A DNA stretch of 64,000 bases from Mycobacterium malmoense. Its GTDB lineage: Bacteria > Actinomycetota > Actinomycetes > Mycobacteriales > Mycobacteriaceae. Shown here in pieces: positions 16,611 to 24,305 of this stretch. Made by a program: the position numbers and the translations under genes. The stretch spans positions 5,208,001 through 5,272,000 of the forward strand of contig NZ_CP080999.1 of the NCBI RefSeq assembly GCF_019645855.1, written 5' to 3'. Positions within the stretch are counted from its first letter, which is position 1, and every line of letters starts with the position of its first letter. A model generated the notes under the pieces. It was given only the letters and a program-made list of their open reading frames with translations, had not been told where the DNA came from and did not search any database.

Positions 16611-18311
16611 TCATCGATGACGGTTTGTGCCCGAGATGTGCAGCTCGCCGCGGATCCGTTCGACCATGTGCGGGTAGTGCAGCTCAAAGGCGGGCCGCTC
16701 GGAGCGGATGCGGGGCAACTCGGTGAAGTTGTGCCGGGGCGGCGGGCAGCTGGTGGCCCACTCCAGCGAATTGCCGTGGCCCCACGGGTCGTCGACGGTG
16801 ACCGGCTCCCCGTAGCGCCAGCTCTTGAAGACGTTCCAGACGAACGGCAGCATCGACGTGCCCAGGATCAACGCCCCGATCGTCGAGACGATGTTGAGGC
16901 CCTGGAAGCCGTCGGTGGGCAGGTAGTCGGCGTAGCGGCGGGGCATGCCCATGTTGCCCAGCCAGTGCTGCACCAAAAAGGTGGTGTGAAAGCCAATCAG
17001 GGTAAGCCAAAAGTGCAGCTTGCCCAACCGTTCATCGAGTAGCCGGCCGGTCATCTTCGGGAACCAGAAGTAGATGCCGGCGAAGGTGGAGAACACGATG
17101 GTGCCGAACAGCACGTAGTGGAAGTGCGCGACCACGAAATAGGTGTCGGTGACATGGAAGTCGACCGGCGGGCTGGCCAGCAGCACCCCGGACAGCCCGC
17201 CCAGCAGGAATGTCACCATGAAGCCAACCGAAAACAGCATCGGGGTTTCGAATGTCAGCTGTCCCTTCCAAATGGTGCCGATCCAATTGACGAACTTGAT
17301 CCCGGTGGGCACCGCGATGAGGTAGCTCATGAAGGAAAAGAACGGCAGCAGAACGGCCCCGGTGGCGAACATGTGGTGCGCCCACACCGCGGTCGATAGT
17401 GCGGCAATGCTCATCGTCGCGTAGACCAGCGTGGTGTAGCCGAAGATCGGCTTGCGGGCGAACACTGGCAGAACCTCGCTGATGATGCCGAAGAACGGCA
17501 GCGCGATGACGTAGACCTCGGGGTGCCCGAAGAACCAGAACAGGTGCTGCCACAGGATTACCCCGCCGTTGGCCGCGTCGTAGATGTGGGCACCCAGGTG
17601 CCGATCGGCGGCCAGCCCGAACAGCGCCGCGGTCAACAGCGGAAAGATAATCAGCACCATGATCGAGGTGATCACGATGTTCCAGGTGAAGATCGGCATC
17701 CGGAACATCGTCATCCCCGGCGCGCGCAGGCACACCACCGTGGTGATCATGTTGACGGCACCCAGGATGGTGCCCAAACCGCCGACCGCCAGACCCAGGA
17801 TCCACAGGTCGCCGCCCGCGCCGGGACTGTGGACGGCGTCGGACAGCGGGGTATAGGCGGTCCAGCCGAAGTCGGCGGCTCCGCCCGGCGTGATGAACCC
17901 CGCCATCGCGATCAGAGCGCCGAACACAAACAGCCAGAATGACAAGGCGTTGAGCCGCGGAAAGGCCACGTCGGGTGCGCCGATCTGCAACGGCAGCACG
18001 AGGTTGGCGAATCCGAACACGATCGGGGTGGCATAGAACAGCAGCATGATCGTGCCGTGCATGGTGAACAGCTGGTTGAACTGTTCGTTCGACAGGAACT
18101 GCAGCCCGGGCGCGGCGAGTTCCGCGCGCATCAGTAGCGCCAGCAGGCCGCCGACGAAGAAGAAGGTGAAGCAGGCGACGCAGTACATGATGCCGATCAG
18201 TTTGTGATCGGTCGTTGTGATCAGCTTGTAGAGCAGGCTGCCTTTCGGCCCCAGCCGCGCGGGAAAAGGCCGGTGCGCCACCAACTCTCGCGGGGCCGCT
18301 TCGATGGCCAT
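16611..18311 (-). CDS. ctaD: Cytochrome c oxidase subunit I, solitary paralogue
   Basis: Catalytic subunit of aa3-type oxidase, 566 residues, about twelve helices. Ligand motifs are complete: FTMHGTIMLL (heme a His ~85), WFFGHPEVYVIALPFF (CuB His and cross-linked Tyr), VWAHHMFATG (CuB pair) and VVAHFHYVLFG (heme a3/a pair). M. tuberculosis has one ctaD (Rv3043c) at another locus; this gene stands alone, with no ctaC, ctaE or ctaF nearby, so it is probably an additional isoform that shares the other subunits. ATG 18311 is chosen because GGAGG lies 5 bases upstream; GTG 18323 is an alternative. Being next to NO genes, it might provide an oxidase less sensitive to NO (inference). Confidence 0.92.
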   Translation of the reverse strand: MAIEAAPRELVAHRPFPARLGPKGSLLYKLITTTDHKLIGIMYCVACFTFFFVGGLLALLMRAELAAPGLQFLSNEQFNQLFTMHGTIMLLFYATPIVFGFANLVLPLQIGAPDVAFPRLNALSFWLFVFGALIAMAGFITPGGAADFGWTAYTPLSDAVHSPGAGGDLWILGLAVGGLGTILGAVNMITTVVCLRAPGMTMFRMPIFTWNIVITSIMVLIIFPLLTAALFGLAADRHLGAHIYDAANGGVILWQHLFWFFGHPEVYVIALPFFGIISEVLPVFARKPIFGYTTLVYATMSIAALSTAVWAHHMFATGAVLLPFFSFMSYLIAVPTGIKFVNWIGTIWKGQLTFETPMLFSVGFMVTFLLGGLSGVLLASPPVDFHVTDTYFVVAHFHYVLFGTIVFSTFAGIYFWFPKMTGRLLDERLGKLHFWLTLIGFHTTFLVQHWLGNMGMPRRYADYLPTDGFQGLNIVSTIGALILGTSMLPFVWNVFKSWRYGEPVTVDDPWGHGNSLEWATSCPPPRHNFTELPRIRSERPAFELHYPHMVERIRGELHISGTNRHR

Positions 18312-18417
18312 CAAGTCCTCCACTGGTGGTACCGTCGTTAGGCCCGCTGGAGCCCCGCGATTTACCTCAAACTCGTTGCGCTACAACGGCGGTGGTTGGT
18401 TTGCATGACGGCGCTGG

Positions 18418-19023
18418 TCAGACAGCCTGCCGCACCGTGGGGGTGAGGGGCAGGATTTCCCGCTTCTGGTGCACGGTCAGGTAGCGCAGTCCTTCTGGGC
18501 CGGCGGCGAACTGCCGCCGTGACCGACGCGGTAGCCAGAGCAGGGCGCCGGGGGCCAGGTCGATCGTGCCCTCTTCGGTGGTCAGCCGGCCGCTGCCACA
18601 CAGCACGTGGATCAAGACGTCGACGTCGGCTCCTGTGTGCGTGTCGATTCCGCCGTTGGGCGCCAGCGTGATGACATTCGAGTCCAGGTCGCGTTCGCGG
18701 ACGTCCAGCTTCCACGCCACGCCGGACGCGTCCGGTTCTAGGTCGGCACCCGCGATATCGGCGGTGTTCGTCAGAACCCGCGGCAGCGGCGTGGTGGTGA
18801 GCTTGCTGATTCGGATCCGCCAGACCGTCGGCCCTTTCTCGACGTACTCCCACCCGTAGCTGCCGGCGTGATCGGCCTCGAATTCGTCATGGAGGTGCTT
18901 GGGGTCGTGGTTGTTGACCAACACGAACGATCCCCCGACCGGCAGGTCAGCATAGGCGGCGAAGATCGTCGGGTGCTTGTCGGGCTTGCGCAGCTGTCGC
19001 ACGTCGAGCTCGTTGTCGGCCAT
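18418..19023 (-). CDS. DUF2249-cupin fusion protein
   Basis: 201 residues. The N-terminal ~75 match DUF2249 (LDVRQLRKPDKHPTIFAAY, GGSFVLVNNHDPKHLHDEF, YGWEYVEKGPTVWRIRI), a domain often found near denitrification and NO genes. The C-terminal half is a cupin (NGGIDTHTGADVDVLIHVLC, LAPGALLWLPRRSRRQF), which may bind a metal through its His residues. The molecular role is unknown; a link to NO or redox metabolism is inferred from the domain and context. Its ATG lies 24 bases from the dyad element that is shared with the osmC gene. Confidence 0.85.
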   Translation of the reverse strand: MADNELDVRQLRKPDKHPTIFAAYADLPVGGSFVLVNNHDPKHLHDEFEADHAGSYGWEYVEKGPTVWRIRISKLTTTPLPRVLTNTADIAGADLEPDASGVAWKLDVRERDLDSNVITLAPNGGIDTHTGADVDVLIHVLCGSGRLTTEEGTIDLAPGALLWLPRRSRRQFAAGPEGLRYLTVHQKREILPLTPTVRQAV

Positions 19024-19046
19024 GGAGTTTCACACCTCGCAGAGTT

Positions 19047-19068
19047 TTTACAAGTCGTATTGTGTAAA
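19047..19068. promoter_or_regulatory. Dyad element TTTACA-N10-TGTAAA upstream of the DUF2249-cupin gene
   Basis: On the coding strand it reads GTTTACACAATACGA then CTTGTAAAAACTC, nearly the same as the element at 15717-15739. Its position just upstream of the ribosome binding region fits an operator or a promoter core. The rest of the 300-base gap to the PE gene holds the right-hand direct repeat and nothing else I recognise. Confidence 0.55.
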
Positions 19069-19175
19069 CACTACCGCATGCCCGCGCGATACGGAAGACT
19101 TTCCCGACGGCCGCCGGCCGTGCGTGGGGACGGCGGTTGAAAACACCGGCGCCACAAGGGGAAAAGGTGGGTGCA

Positions 19176-19207
19176 ACTTCTCGCTACCAACCCATCCCGG
19201 CCGCCAC
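19176..19207. repeat. Right copy of the direct repeat flanking the NO-related block
   Basis: This matches 8450-8480, the end of the amidase coding sequence, over 32 bases with one substitution and one inserted T. Here it is noncoding, 117 bases before the PE start. Flanking bases on both sides differ between the copies, so the repeat has sharp edges. Confidence 0.6.
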
Positions 19208-19323
19208 CTGGACAGTTTTGCGAGCCGAACGCCCGTTTCTGCCCGGATGCGGATTTCGTCACAGTAGGCTCAACGTGCCGGACAATCACGGGTTTGTGCG
19301 GCTCGAGGCGAGGGGAGACGGCC

Positions 19324-20970
19324 GTGTCATTCGTGGTCACAGCGCCGGAGTCGGTCACGGCCGCGGCGGCGAACCTAGCGGGAATCGGGTCGGCACTCGG
19401 GGAGGCGACTGCAGCGGCCGCGGGCCCCACGACCGGCGTCGTCGCCGCGGCCGCCGACGAGGTGTCCATCGCGATCTCCCGGCTGTTCGGCACATACGGC
19501 CAGGAATTCCACGCCGTCACCGCCCAGGCGGCGGCATTTCACGACGAGTTCGTGAGCCTGTTGAACGGTGGAGCGGCGGCGTATCTCGGCACCGAAATCG
19601 CCAACGCCGAGCAGGGCCTGCTGAACGCGGTGAACGCGCCGGCCCGCGCGGTGTTGGGTCAGCTCTCGAGCGGAGTCGCCGCCGCGACCGTGCCGATCGG
19701 GGCTGCCTCGCTGCTCTCCAACCGGATCGACGCGGGTGTGCAAGCCGTTTACGCGGCCATCGCGGGCGCGCCCGCCGCCGCCGTCCCAGCCGGCGCATAC
19801 CAGCAACTCTTCGCCAACACGGCCGCCAACCTGCAGGCCCTCTACGGTGCCTGGGCCGCCGACCCGTTGCCGTTCCTGAGCCAGCTCATCGCCAACCAGC
19901 AGGGTTACTGGCAGCAGATCGCCACGGCGCTCGCGAGTGCCATCCAAAACTTCCCTGCCAATCTGGCGAACCTGCCGGCGGCCATCCAGGCCGGCATCCA
20001 GGAGCTTCTGGCCTTCAACGCGGCGTATTACGTGCAACAGTTCATCGTCACGCAGATCGGTTTCGCCCAAGAGTTTTTCACGTACCTGCACGCCGCGACA
20101 ACCGGAATCGTGGCCGGGCTGCCGGCGTTTGGCGCGCAGCTACAGGTGGCCTGGCAAGCCGTCCTGGCGGGTAATTACTACGATGCGGTCCAGGACGTGG
20201 CGCAGGGCGTCGCCAATCTCTTGGTCACCGGGGTCGATTCCGGCAACCCGTTGATCGGCGTGGTGTTTCCCCCAATCCCTCCCAACGTGACTGCCACGGT
20301 GAATCCCACGCTGCTGGGCCCGCTGGGGAATCTGTTCGCCCTCGGAAACATCCCCGGACAGGAGGCGCAGTACCTCACCAACCTGATGCCACCGTCCATC
20401 CTTCGACAGATGTCGCAAAACCTCACCAACGTGCTCAATGTGCTGACGATCCCCAGCATTTCGGCGACCACCACGCTGCCGCTATCGCAACCCACGGCCG
20501 GATCGGCCAGCGCCTTCTTCGGCTTGCCGTTGGTGCTCACCTACGCCGCGGTGGGTGCTCCGTTCGCGGGTCTGGAGGGCCTTGCCACCTCCGCGACGGC
20601 GGTTCAGCAGGCCCTGTTGGCCGGCAACCCCGTGGGCGCCCTCGGCGCGCTCGTGGACGCGCCGGCCGTCATGACGAACGGCTTCCTCAACGGCGAGACC
20701 ATCGTGGATATGACGATCCCGGTGCCAGTGAGTTACCAACTGCCGATCGGTCCTCCCGTCAGCTTCACCGCGCAGATCGTGGTGCACTTGCCCTTCGACG
20801 GCCTTCTCGTTCCGCCCCACCACATTACGGGGACGATATCCCTCAGCAGCCCCTTCAGTACTGCCCCCTACCCGGTGACCATCTTCGGCACGCCGTTCAT
20901 GGGACTCGTTCCGGCGCTTGTCAATTACGCGCCCCAGCAACTCGCGGCAGCGATCGCACCCGCGGGATAG
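19324..20970 (+). CDS. PE-family protein related to PE_PGRS62 (Rv3812 type)
   Basis: 548-residue PE protein, probably exported by an ESX system to the cell surface. Residues 1 to about 95 are the PE domain (SFVVTAPESVTAAAANLAGIG; conserved YGQEF-containing helix). The remainder is not a Gly-Ala PGRS array; it is a hydrophobic Ala/Leu-rich domain that matches the unusual C-terminal part of M. tuberculosis PE_PGRS62 (for example NQQGYWQQIATALASAIQNF). GTG 19324 is chosen by the PE start motif and the GAGGGGAG about 7 bases upstream. In M. tuberculosis it directly follows the amidase gene; here the NO-related block separates them. Confidence 0.93.
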   Translation: MSFVVTAPESVTAAAANLAGIGSALGEATAAAAGPTTGVVAAAADEVSIAISRLFGTYGQEFHAVTAQAAAFHDEFVSLLNGGAAAYLGTEIANAEQGLLNAVNAPARAVLGQLSSGVAAATVPIGAASLLSNRIDAGVQAVYAAIAGAPAAAVPAGAYQQLFANTAANLQALYGAWAADPLPFLSQLIANQQGYWQQIATALASAIQNFPANLANLPAAIQAGIQELLAFNAAYYVQQFIVTQIGFAQEFFTYLHAATTGIVAGLPAFGAQLQVAWQAVLAGNYYDAVQDVAQGVANLLVTGVDSGNPLIGVVFPPIPPNVTATVNPTLLGPLGNLFALGNIPGQEAQYLTNLMPPSILRQMSQNLTNVLNVLTIPSISATTTLPLSQPTAGSASAFFGLPLVLTYAAVGAPFAGLEGLATSATAVQQALLAGNPVGALGALVDAPAVMTNGFLNGETIVDMTIPVPVSYQLPIGPPVSFTAQIVVHLPFDGLLVPPHHITGTISLSSPFSTAPYPVTIFGTPFMGLVPALVNYAPQQLAAAIAPAG

Positions 20971-20974
20971 CGCG

Positions 20975-21790
20975 CTAAAGCCACCAGCGTTCCAGCACCC
21001 GCCCCACCCCGTCATCGGTGTTGGGCGCCGTGATTTCGTCGGCGGCGGCCAGCACCTCCGGATGCGCATTACCCATCGCCACGCCGCGACCGGCCCACAG
21101 CAACATCGGGATGTCGTTGGGCATGTCGCCGAATGCCACCACCTCGCCGCTGGCGATCCCCAGCGGTTTGGCGATCTCTTCCACTCCGCTGGCCTTGCTG
21201 ATCCCCAGCGGGACGATCTCCACCAGCCCATTGTTGGTGGAGTAGGTGATATCGCCCTCGATGCCGACATGCTTAGCCAATTCGGCGGCCATATCCGCGC
21301 TGCGGGCGCCGGTCTTGCGGATCAGCAACTTGATCGCCGGCGCGCTGAGCAGGTCGTCGATCGACACCTCGGTGTTGTCCGGGTTGAGCCAGGCGTGCTC
21401 GTAGCCCGGCGAGCTGATGAACTGCGGAGTCGCCGTGTCATGGGCGCGCTCGCCGATCCGCTCGACGGCCAGCCCCGCGCCCGGGATGACCCGGGTGGCG
21501 AGCTCGGCCAACTCGGCCAGGGTGTCGACGGCCAGGGTGCGTGCCGAGAGCACCCGGTCGTTCGCCGGGTCATAGACGACGGCGCCGTTGGCGCACACCG
21601 CAATCGGCGCGAACCCGAGCGCCTCGACGACAGGGCGTATCCAGCGCGGCGGTCGACCGGTTGCCACCACGAATTGCGCACCGGCGGCCACGGCGGCGCG
21701 TGCCGCGTCGCGGGTGCGCGGGCTGATGGTTTCGTTTTCGTCGAACAACGTGCCGTCGACATCGCAAGCGATCAGCGCCGGCCTATTCAC
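20975..21790 (-). CDS. HAD-superfamily (Cof-type) phosphatase (Rv3813c type)
   Basis: 271-residue HAD hydrolase of subclass IIB. Motif I ACDVDGTLFDE with the nucleophile Asp near residue 9, motif II in VVATGRP, and motifs III/IV in GISKASGVEEIA and VAFGDMPNDIPML. The substrate is probably a sugar phosphate or a similar small phosphate, not predictable more closely. GTG 21790 (NRPALIACDVDG) is selected because AAGGA lies about 6 bases upstream and the length agrees with the M. tuberculosis protein. It converges with the PE gene at a 4-base gap. Confidence 0.9.
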   Translation of the reverse strand: MNRPALIACDVDGTLFDENETISPRTRDAARAAVAAGAQFVVATGRPPRWIRPVVEALGFAPIAVCANGAVVYDPANDRVLSARTLAVDTLAELAELATRVIPGAGLAVERIGERAHDTATPQFISSPGYEHAWLNPDNTEVSIDDLLSAPAIKLLIRKTGARSADMAAELAKHVGIEGDITYSTNNGLVEIVPLGISKASGVEEIAKPLGIASGEVVAFGDMPNDIPMLLWAGRGVAMGNAHPEVLAAADEITAPNTDDGVGRVLERWWL

Positions 21791-21825
21791 TTCGGGTCCT
21801 TGAGACGATCCGCCCCGTGCAATCG

Positions 21826-22611
21826 TCAATGCAATCCGGATTGAGTCTGGCCCGGCCGCGTCACCCCGTCGCTCCCGTACTTCTCCAGCCGCTCCTGCAA
21901 TTCGGCCAAACGGATTGCCCGGGAATCCTCCTGGGTCGGCGCGTCGCCGCCCAGCCGCCGCGGCACCCAGAACTCGCCCTTGGGATGCGGATACTCCTCC
22001 TGCACCCGGTACAGCAACTCATTCATCGCTTGCCGCAGCACGGCGTTGAGTTCCTCGGCGGTGCCCTGCGGCGGGAGCGGCTGGCCGGCGGCCACGGTGA
22101 CCGGAACTTTGTTGCGGAACACCTTCTTTGGACGATCCTTCGGCCAAATCCGATGGGCGCCCCAGACGATCAGCGGAATTATCGGCACCTGCGCCTCCAA
22201 CGCCATCCGCGCCGCCCCGGTCTTGAATTCCCTGAGTTCGTAACTGCGGCTGATCGTGGCCTCGGGATGCATCCCAATGAGTTCGCCGGCGCGCAGGCGC
22301 TGCACGGCCAGCTCGAACGCGTCGTGTCCCGACCTGCGGTCCACCGGAATCAGCCTGGCGTGCTTGATCACATAGTTGACCGCCTTCACGTCGGCCATCT
22401 CGGCCTTGATCATGAAGTACATGCGCCGGCCGCGCTCTCGCACGGCGAACAGCGGCGGAAGCCAATCGAGGTAGCTGGTGTGGTTTTGGGCAAGGATGGC
22501 CCCGCCCCGCGCGGGAATGTTCTCCAGGCCGCGAAACGTGAACCTGGTTCCCTGCATCGCGACGACCGGCGGAACGATCCACTCCCCCAACCGGTAAAAC
22601 GGCTCTGCCAT
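21826..22611 (-). CDS. 1-acyl-glycerol-3-phosphate-type acyltransferase (Rv3814c type)
   Basis: 261-residue PlsC-family acyltransferase. The HX4D motif appears in AQNHTSYLDWLPP near residue 44 and the substrate-binding motif in GMHPEATISRSYEL near residue 117. It probably transfers an acyl chain to a lysophosphatidate or related glycolipid at the membrane. It is the third of three tandem paralogues transcribed on the minus strand, all with the same architecture and a shared WVPRRLGGDAPT-type C-terminal motif, which indicates local gene duplication. Confidence 0.9.
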   Translation of the reverse strand: MAEPFYRLGEWIVPPVVAMQGTRFTFRGLENIPARGGAILAQNHTSYLDWLPPLFAVRERGRRMYFMIKAEMADVKAVNYVIKHARLIPVDRRSGHDAFELAVQRLRAGELIGMHPEATISRSYELREFKTGAARMALEAQVPIIPLIVWGAHRIWPKDRPKKVFRNKVPVTVAAGQPLPPQGTAEELNAVLRQAMNELLYRVQEEYPHPKGEFWVPRRLGGDAPTQEDSRAIRLAELQERLEKYGSDGVTRPGQTQSGLH

Positions 22612-22625
22612 GGTTTCTCCCTCGC

Positions 22626-23366
22626 CTACCGCGACTTACCGGCCCGCGCCGCGGCCTCGTCGGCCTCTATTTGCGCCGCTTCGGCCAAGGTAGGTGCGCC
22701 GCCGCCAAGCCGGCGCGGCACCCAGTAGGCGCCGGCCGGGTGCGGATATCGCTGCTGCGCCCGGTGCAGCAGCGCGGTCATCGATTCGCGCAGCGCCGCA
22801 TTGGTCAGCGCGACGTCTTCGCCGGGCCGCAAGGACGCACCCACCTGCACGGTGACCGGCACCTTGTGGCGGCCCACGTGTCGTGGATGGTCCTTGGTCC
22901 AGATCCGCTGCGCACCCCAGACGATCAGCGGGACGATCGGGACATTCGCCTCGCTAGCCATCCGCGCCGCCCCCGACTTGAACTCCTTGAGCTCGAAGCT
23001 GCGGCTGATGGTGGCCTCCGGATAGACCCCGACCAGCTCGCCCTCGCGCAGCCGCTGCACGGCCACCGCATACGCGTCCGCCCCGGCGCCGCGGTCCACT
23101 GGAATGGTGCGGGTGTGCTTGATCAGGAAATTGACCACCTTCACCTGTTGCATCTCGGCCTTGATCATGAATCTAAGCCGACGACCCCGGCGATGCACGG
23201 CTAACGCGGCCGGTAGAAAGTCGACATAGCTGGTGTGGTTGATCGCGATCACGGCGCCGCCCCGGCCGGGGATGTTCTCCTCGCCGCTGTAGGTGATCCG
23301 GGTGCCGGTGGACAGGACGACGAGCTGCGCCAGGATCTCGAGCGTCCGGAATGTTGGCTCCACCAT
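22626..23366 (-). CDS. 1-acyl-glycerol-3-phosphate-type acyltransferase (Rv3815c type)
   Basis: 246-residue PlsC-family enzyme; HX4D in AINHTSYVDFLPA, second motif in GVYPEATISRSFEL, and C-terminal YWVPRRLGGGAPT. ATG 23366 (VEPTFRTLEILAQ) is preferred because GGAG lies 10 bases upstream and it aligns with the paralogues' starts; an in-frame GTG at 23387 would add seven residues. It lies 14 bases from the downstream paralogue and 27 bases from the upstream one. Confidence 0.88.
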   Translation of the reverse strand: MVEPTFRTLEILAQLVVLSTGTRITYSGEENIPGRGGAVIAINHTSYVDFLPAALAVHRRGRRLRFMIKAEMQQVKVVNFLIKHTRTIPVDRGAGADAYAVAVQRLREGELVGVYPEATISRSFELKEFKSGAARMASEANVPIVPLIVWGAQRIWTKDHPRHVGRHKVPVTVQVGASLRPGEDVALTNAALRESMTALLHRAQQRYPHPAGAYWVPRRLGGGAPTLAEAAQIEADEAAARAGKSR

Positions 23367-23393
23367 GTCGTTACTACTCCGGACCACTCCCGA

Positions 23394-24167
23394 CTATTCC
23401 GGCGCCCCGCTGGCCCGGGCGCGCCGGGCCGCCCGGGCGGCCGCCTCCTCGGCGTCCATGCGGGCCGCCTCGGCTAACGAGAGAGCTCCGCCGCCCAGCC
23501 GACGCGGCACCCAGAACTCACCGGCCGGATGAGGCCCATACAGTTCCTGGGCCCGTTCCAGCAAATGCTGCATCCGCGAGTGCAGCAGCCCCTTCAATTC
23601 CTCTATGGCCAGCGTCGGTTCGATCGGTTCGCCGACGAGCACGACGATCGGCACCTTCGGTCGCAACAGCTTCCTGGGATGACCCTTGGTCCAAATCCGC
23701 TGCGCGCCCCAGACGATCAGCGGGACGATCGGCACCCCGGCGTCGACCGCCATTCGGGCAGCCCCCGACTTGAACTCCTTGATCTCGAAGCTGCGGCTGA
23801 TCGTGGCCTCGGGGTAGACGCCGACTAATTCACCGTCCTTCAGGTTCCTAACGGCGGCTTCATAGGACGCGGCCCCGTCTTGCCGATCCACGGAAATGTG
23901 CCGCAGGCTGCGCATGATCGGCCCGGTGATCTTGTGGTCGAACACCTCCTGCTTGGCCATGAACCGGACCTTGCGCCCTAGGCCCTGCTTGTAGGCGGGC
24001 AAACCCGCGAAGGTGAAGTCGAGGTAGCCGGTGTGGTTGATGGCGATGACCGCACCGCCGCTTTTCGGCAGGTTCTCGACACCCGTGACAGTGATCTTCA
24101 GCCCCTGTATGCGCCAGATCAGGCGGGCGAGCTGAATGACAGTCCCGTATACCGGTTCCACAGCCAT
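23394..24167 (-). CDS. 1-acyl-glycerol-3-phosphate-type acyltransferase (Rv3816c type)
   Basis: 257-residue PlsC-family enzyme, first of the tandem triplet; HX4D in AINHTGYLDFTFA, second motif in GVYPEATISRSFEI, and C-terminal FWVPRRLGGGALS. M. tuberculosis has the same three-gene array; the following aminoglycoside-phosphotransferase-like Rv3817 is not present here. The 138-base gap to the divergent MBL-Rieske gene holds the promoters of both; I see no operator. Confidence 0.88.
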   Translation of the reverse strand: MAVEPVYGTVIQLARLIWRIQGLKITVTGVENLPKSGGAVIAINHTGYLDFTFAGLPAYKQGLGRKVRFMAKQEVFDHKITGPIMRSLRHISVDRQDGAASYEAAVRNLKDGELVGVYPEATISRSFEIKEFKSGAARMAVDAGVPIVPLIVWGAQRIWTKGHPRKLLRPKVPIVVLVGEPIEPTLAIEELKGLLHSRMQHLLERAQELYGPHPAGEFWVPRRLGGGALSLAEAARMDAEEAAARAARRARASGAPE

Positions 24168-24305
24168 TCAGCCTAGTGCTCCCACCCGTGAAGTGCCGAA
24201 CCCTCGGGGTGGCTGCGGCAGGCCGAGGATGCCGCCTCGCGCTAAGCTCGGGGGCTGACAAGCCGTTCACCGTCAACGGGCCCTAACGTCCCCCGAAAGG
24301 TATTT

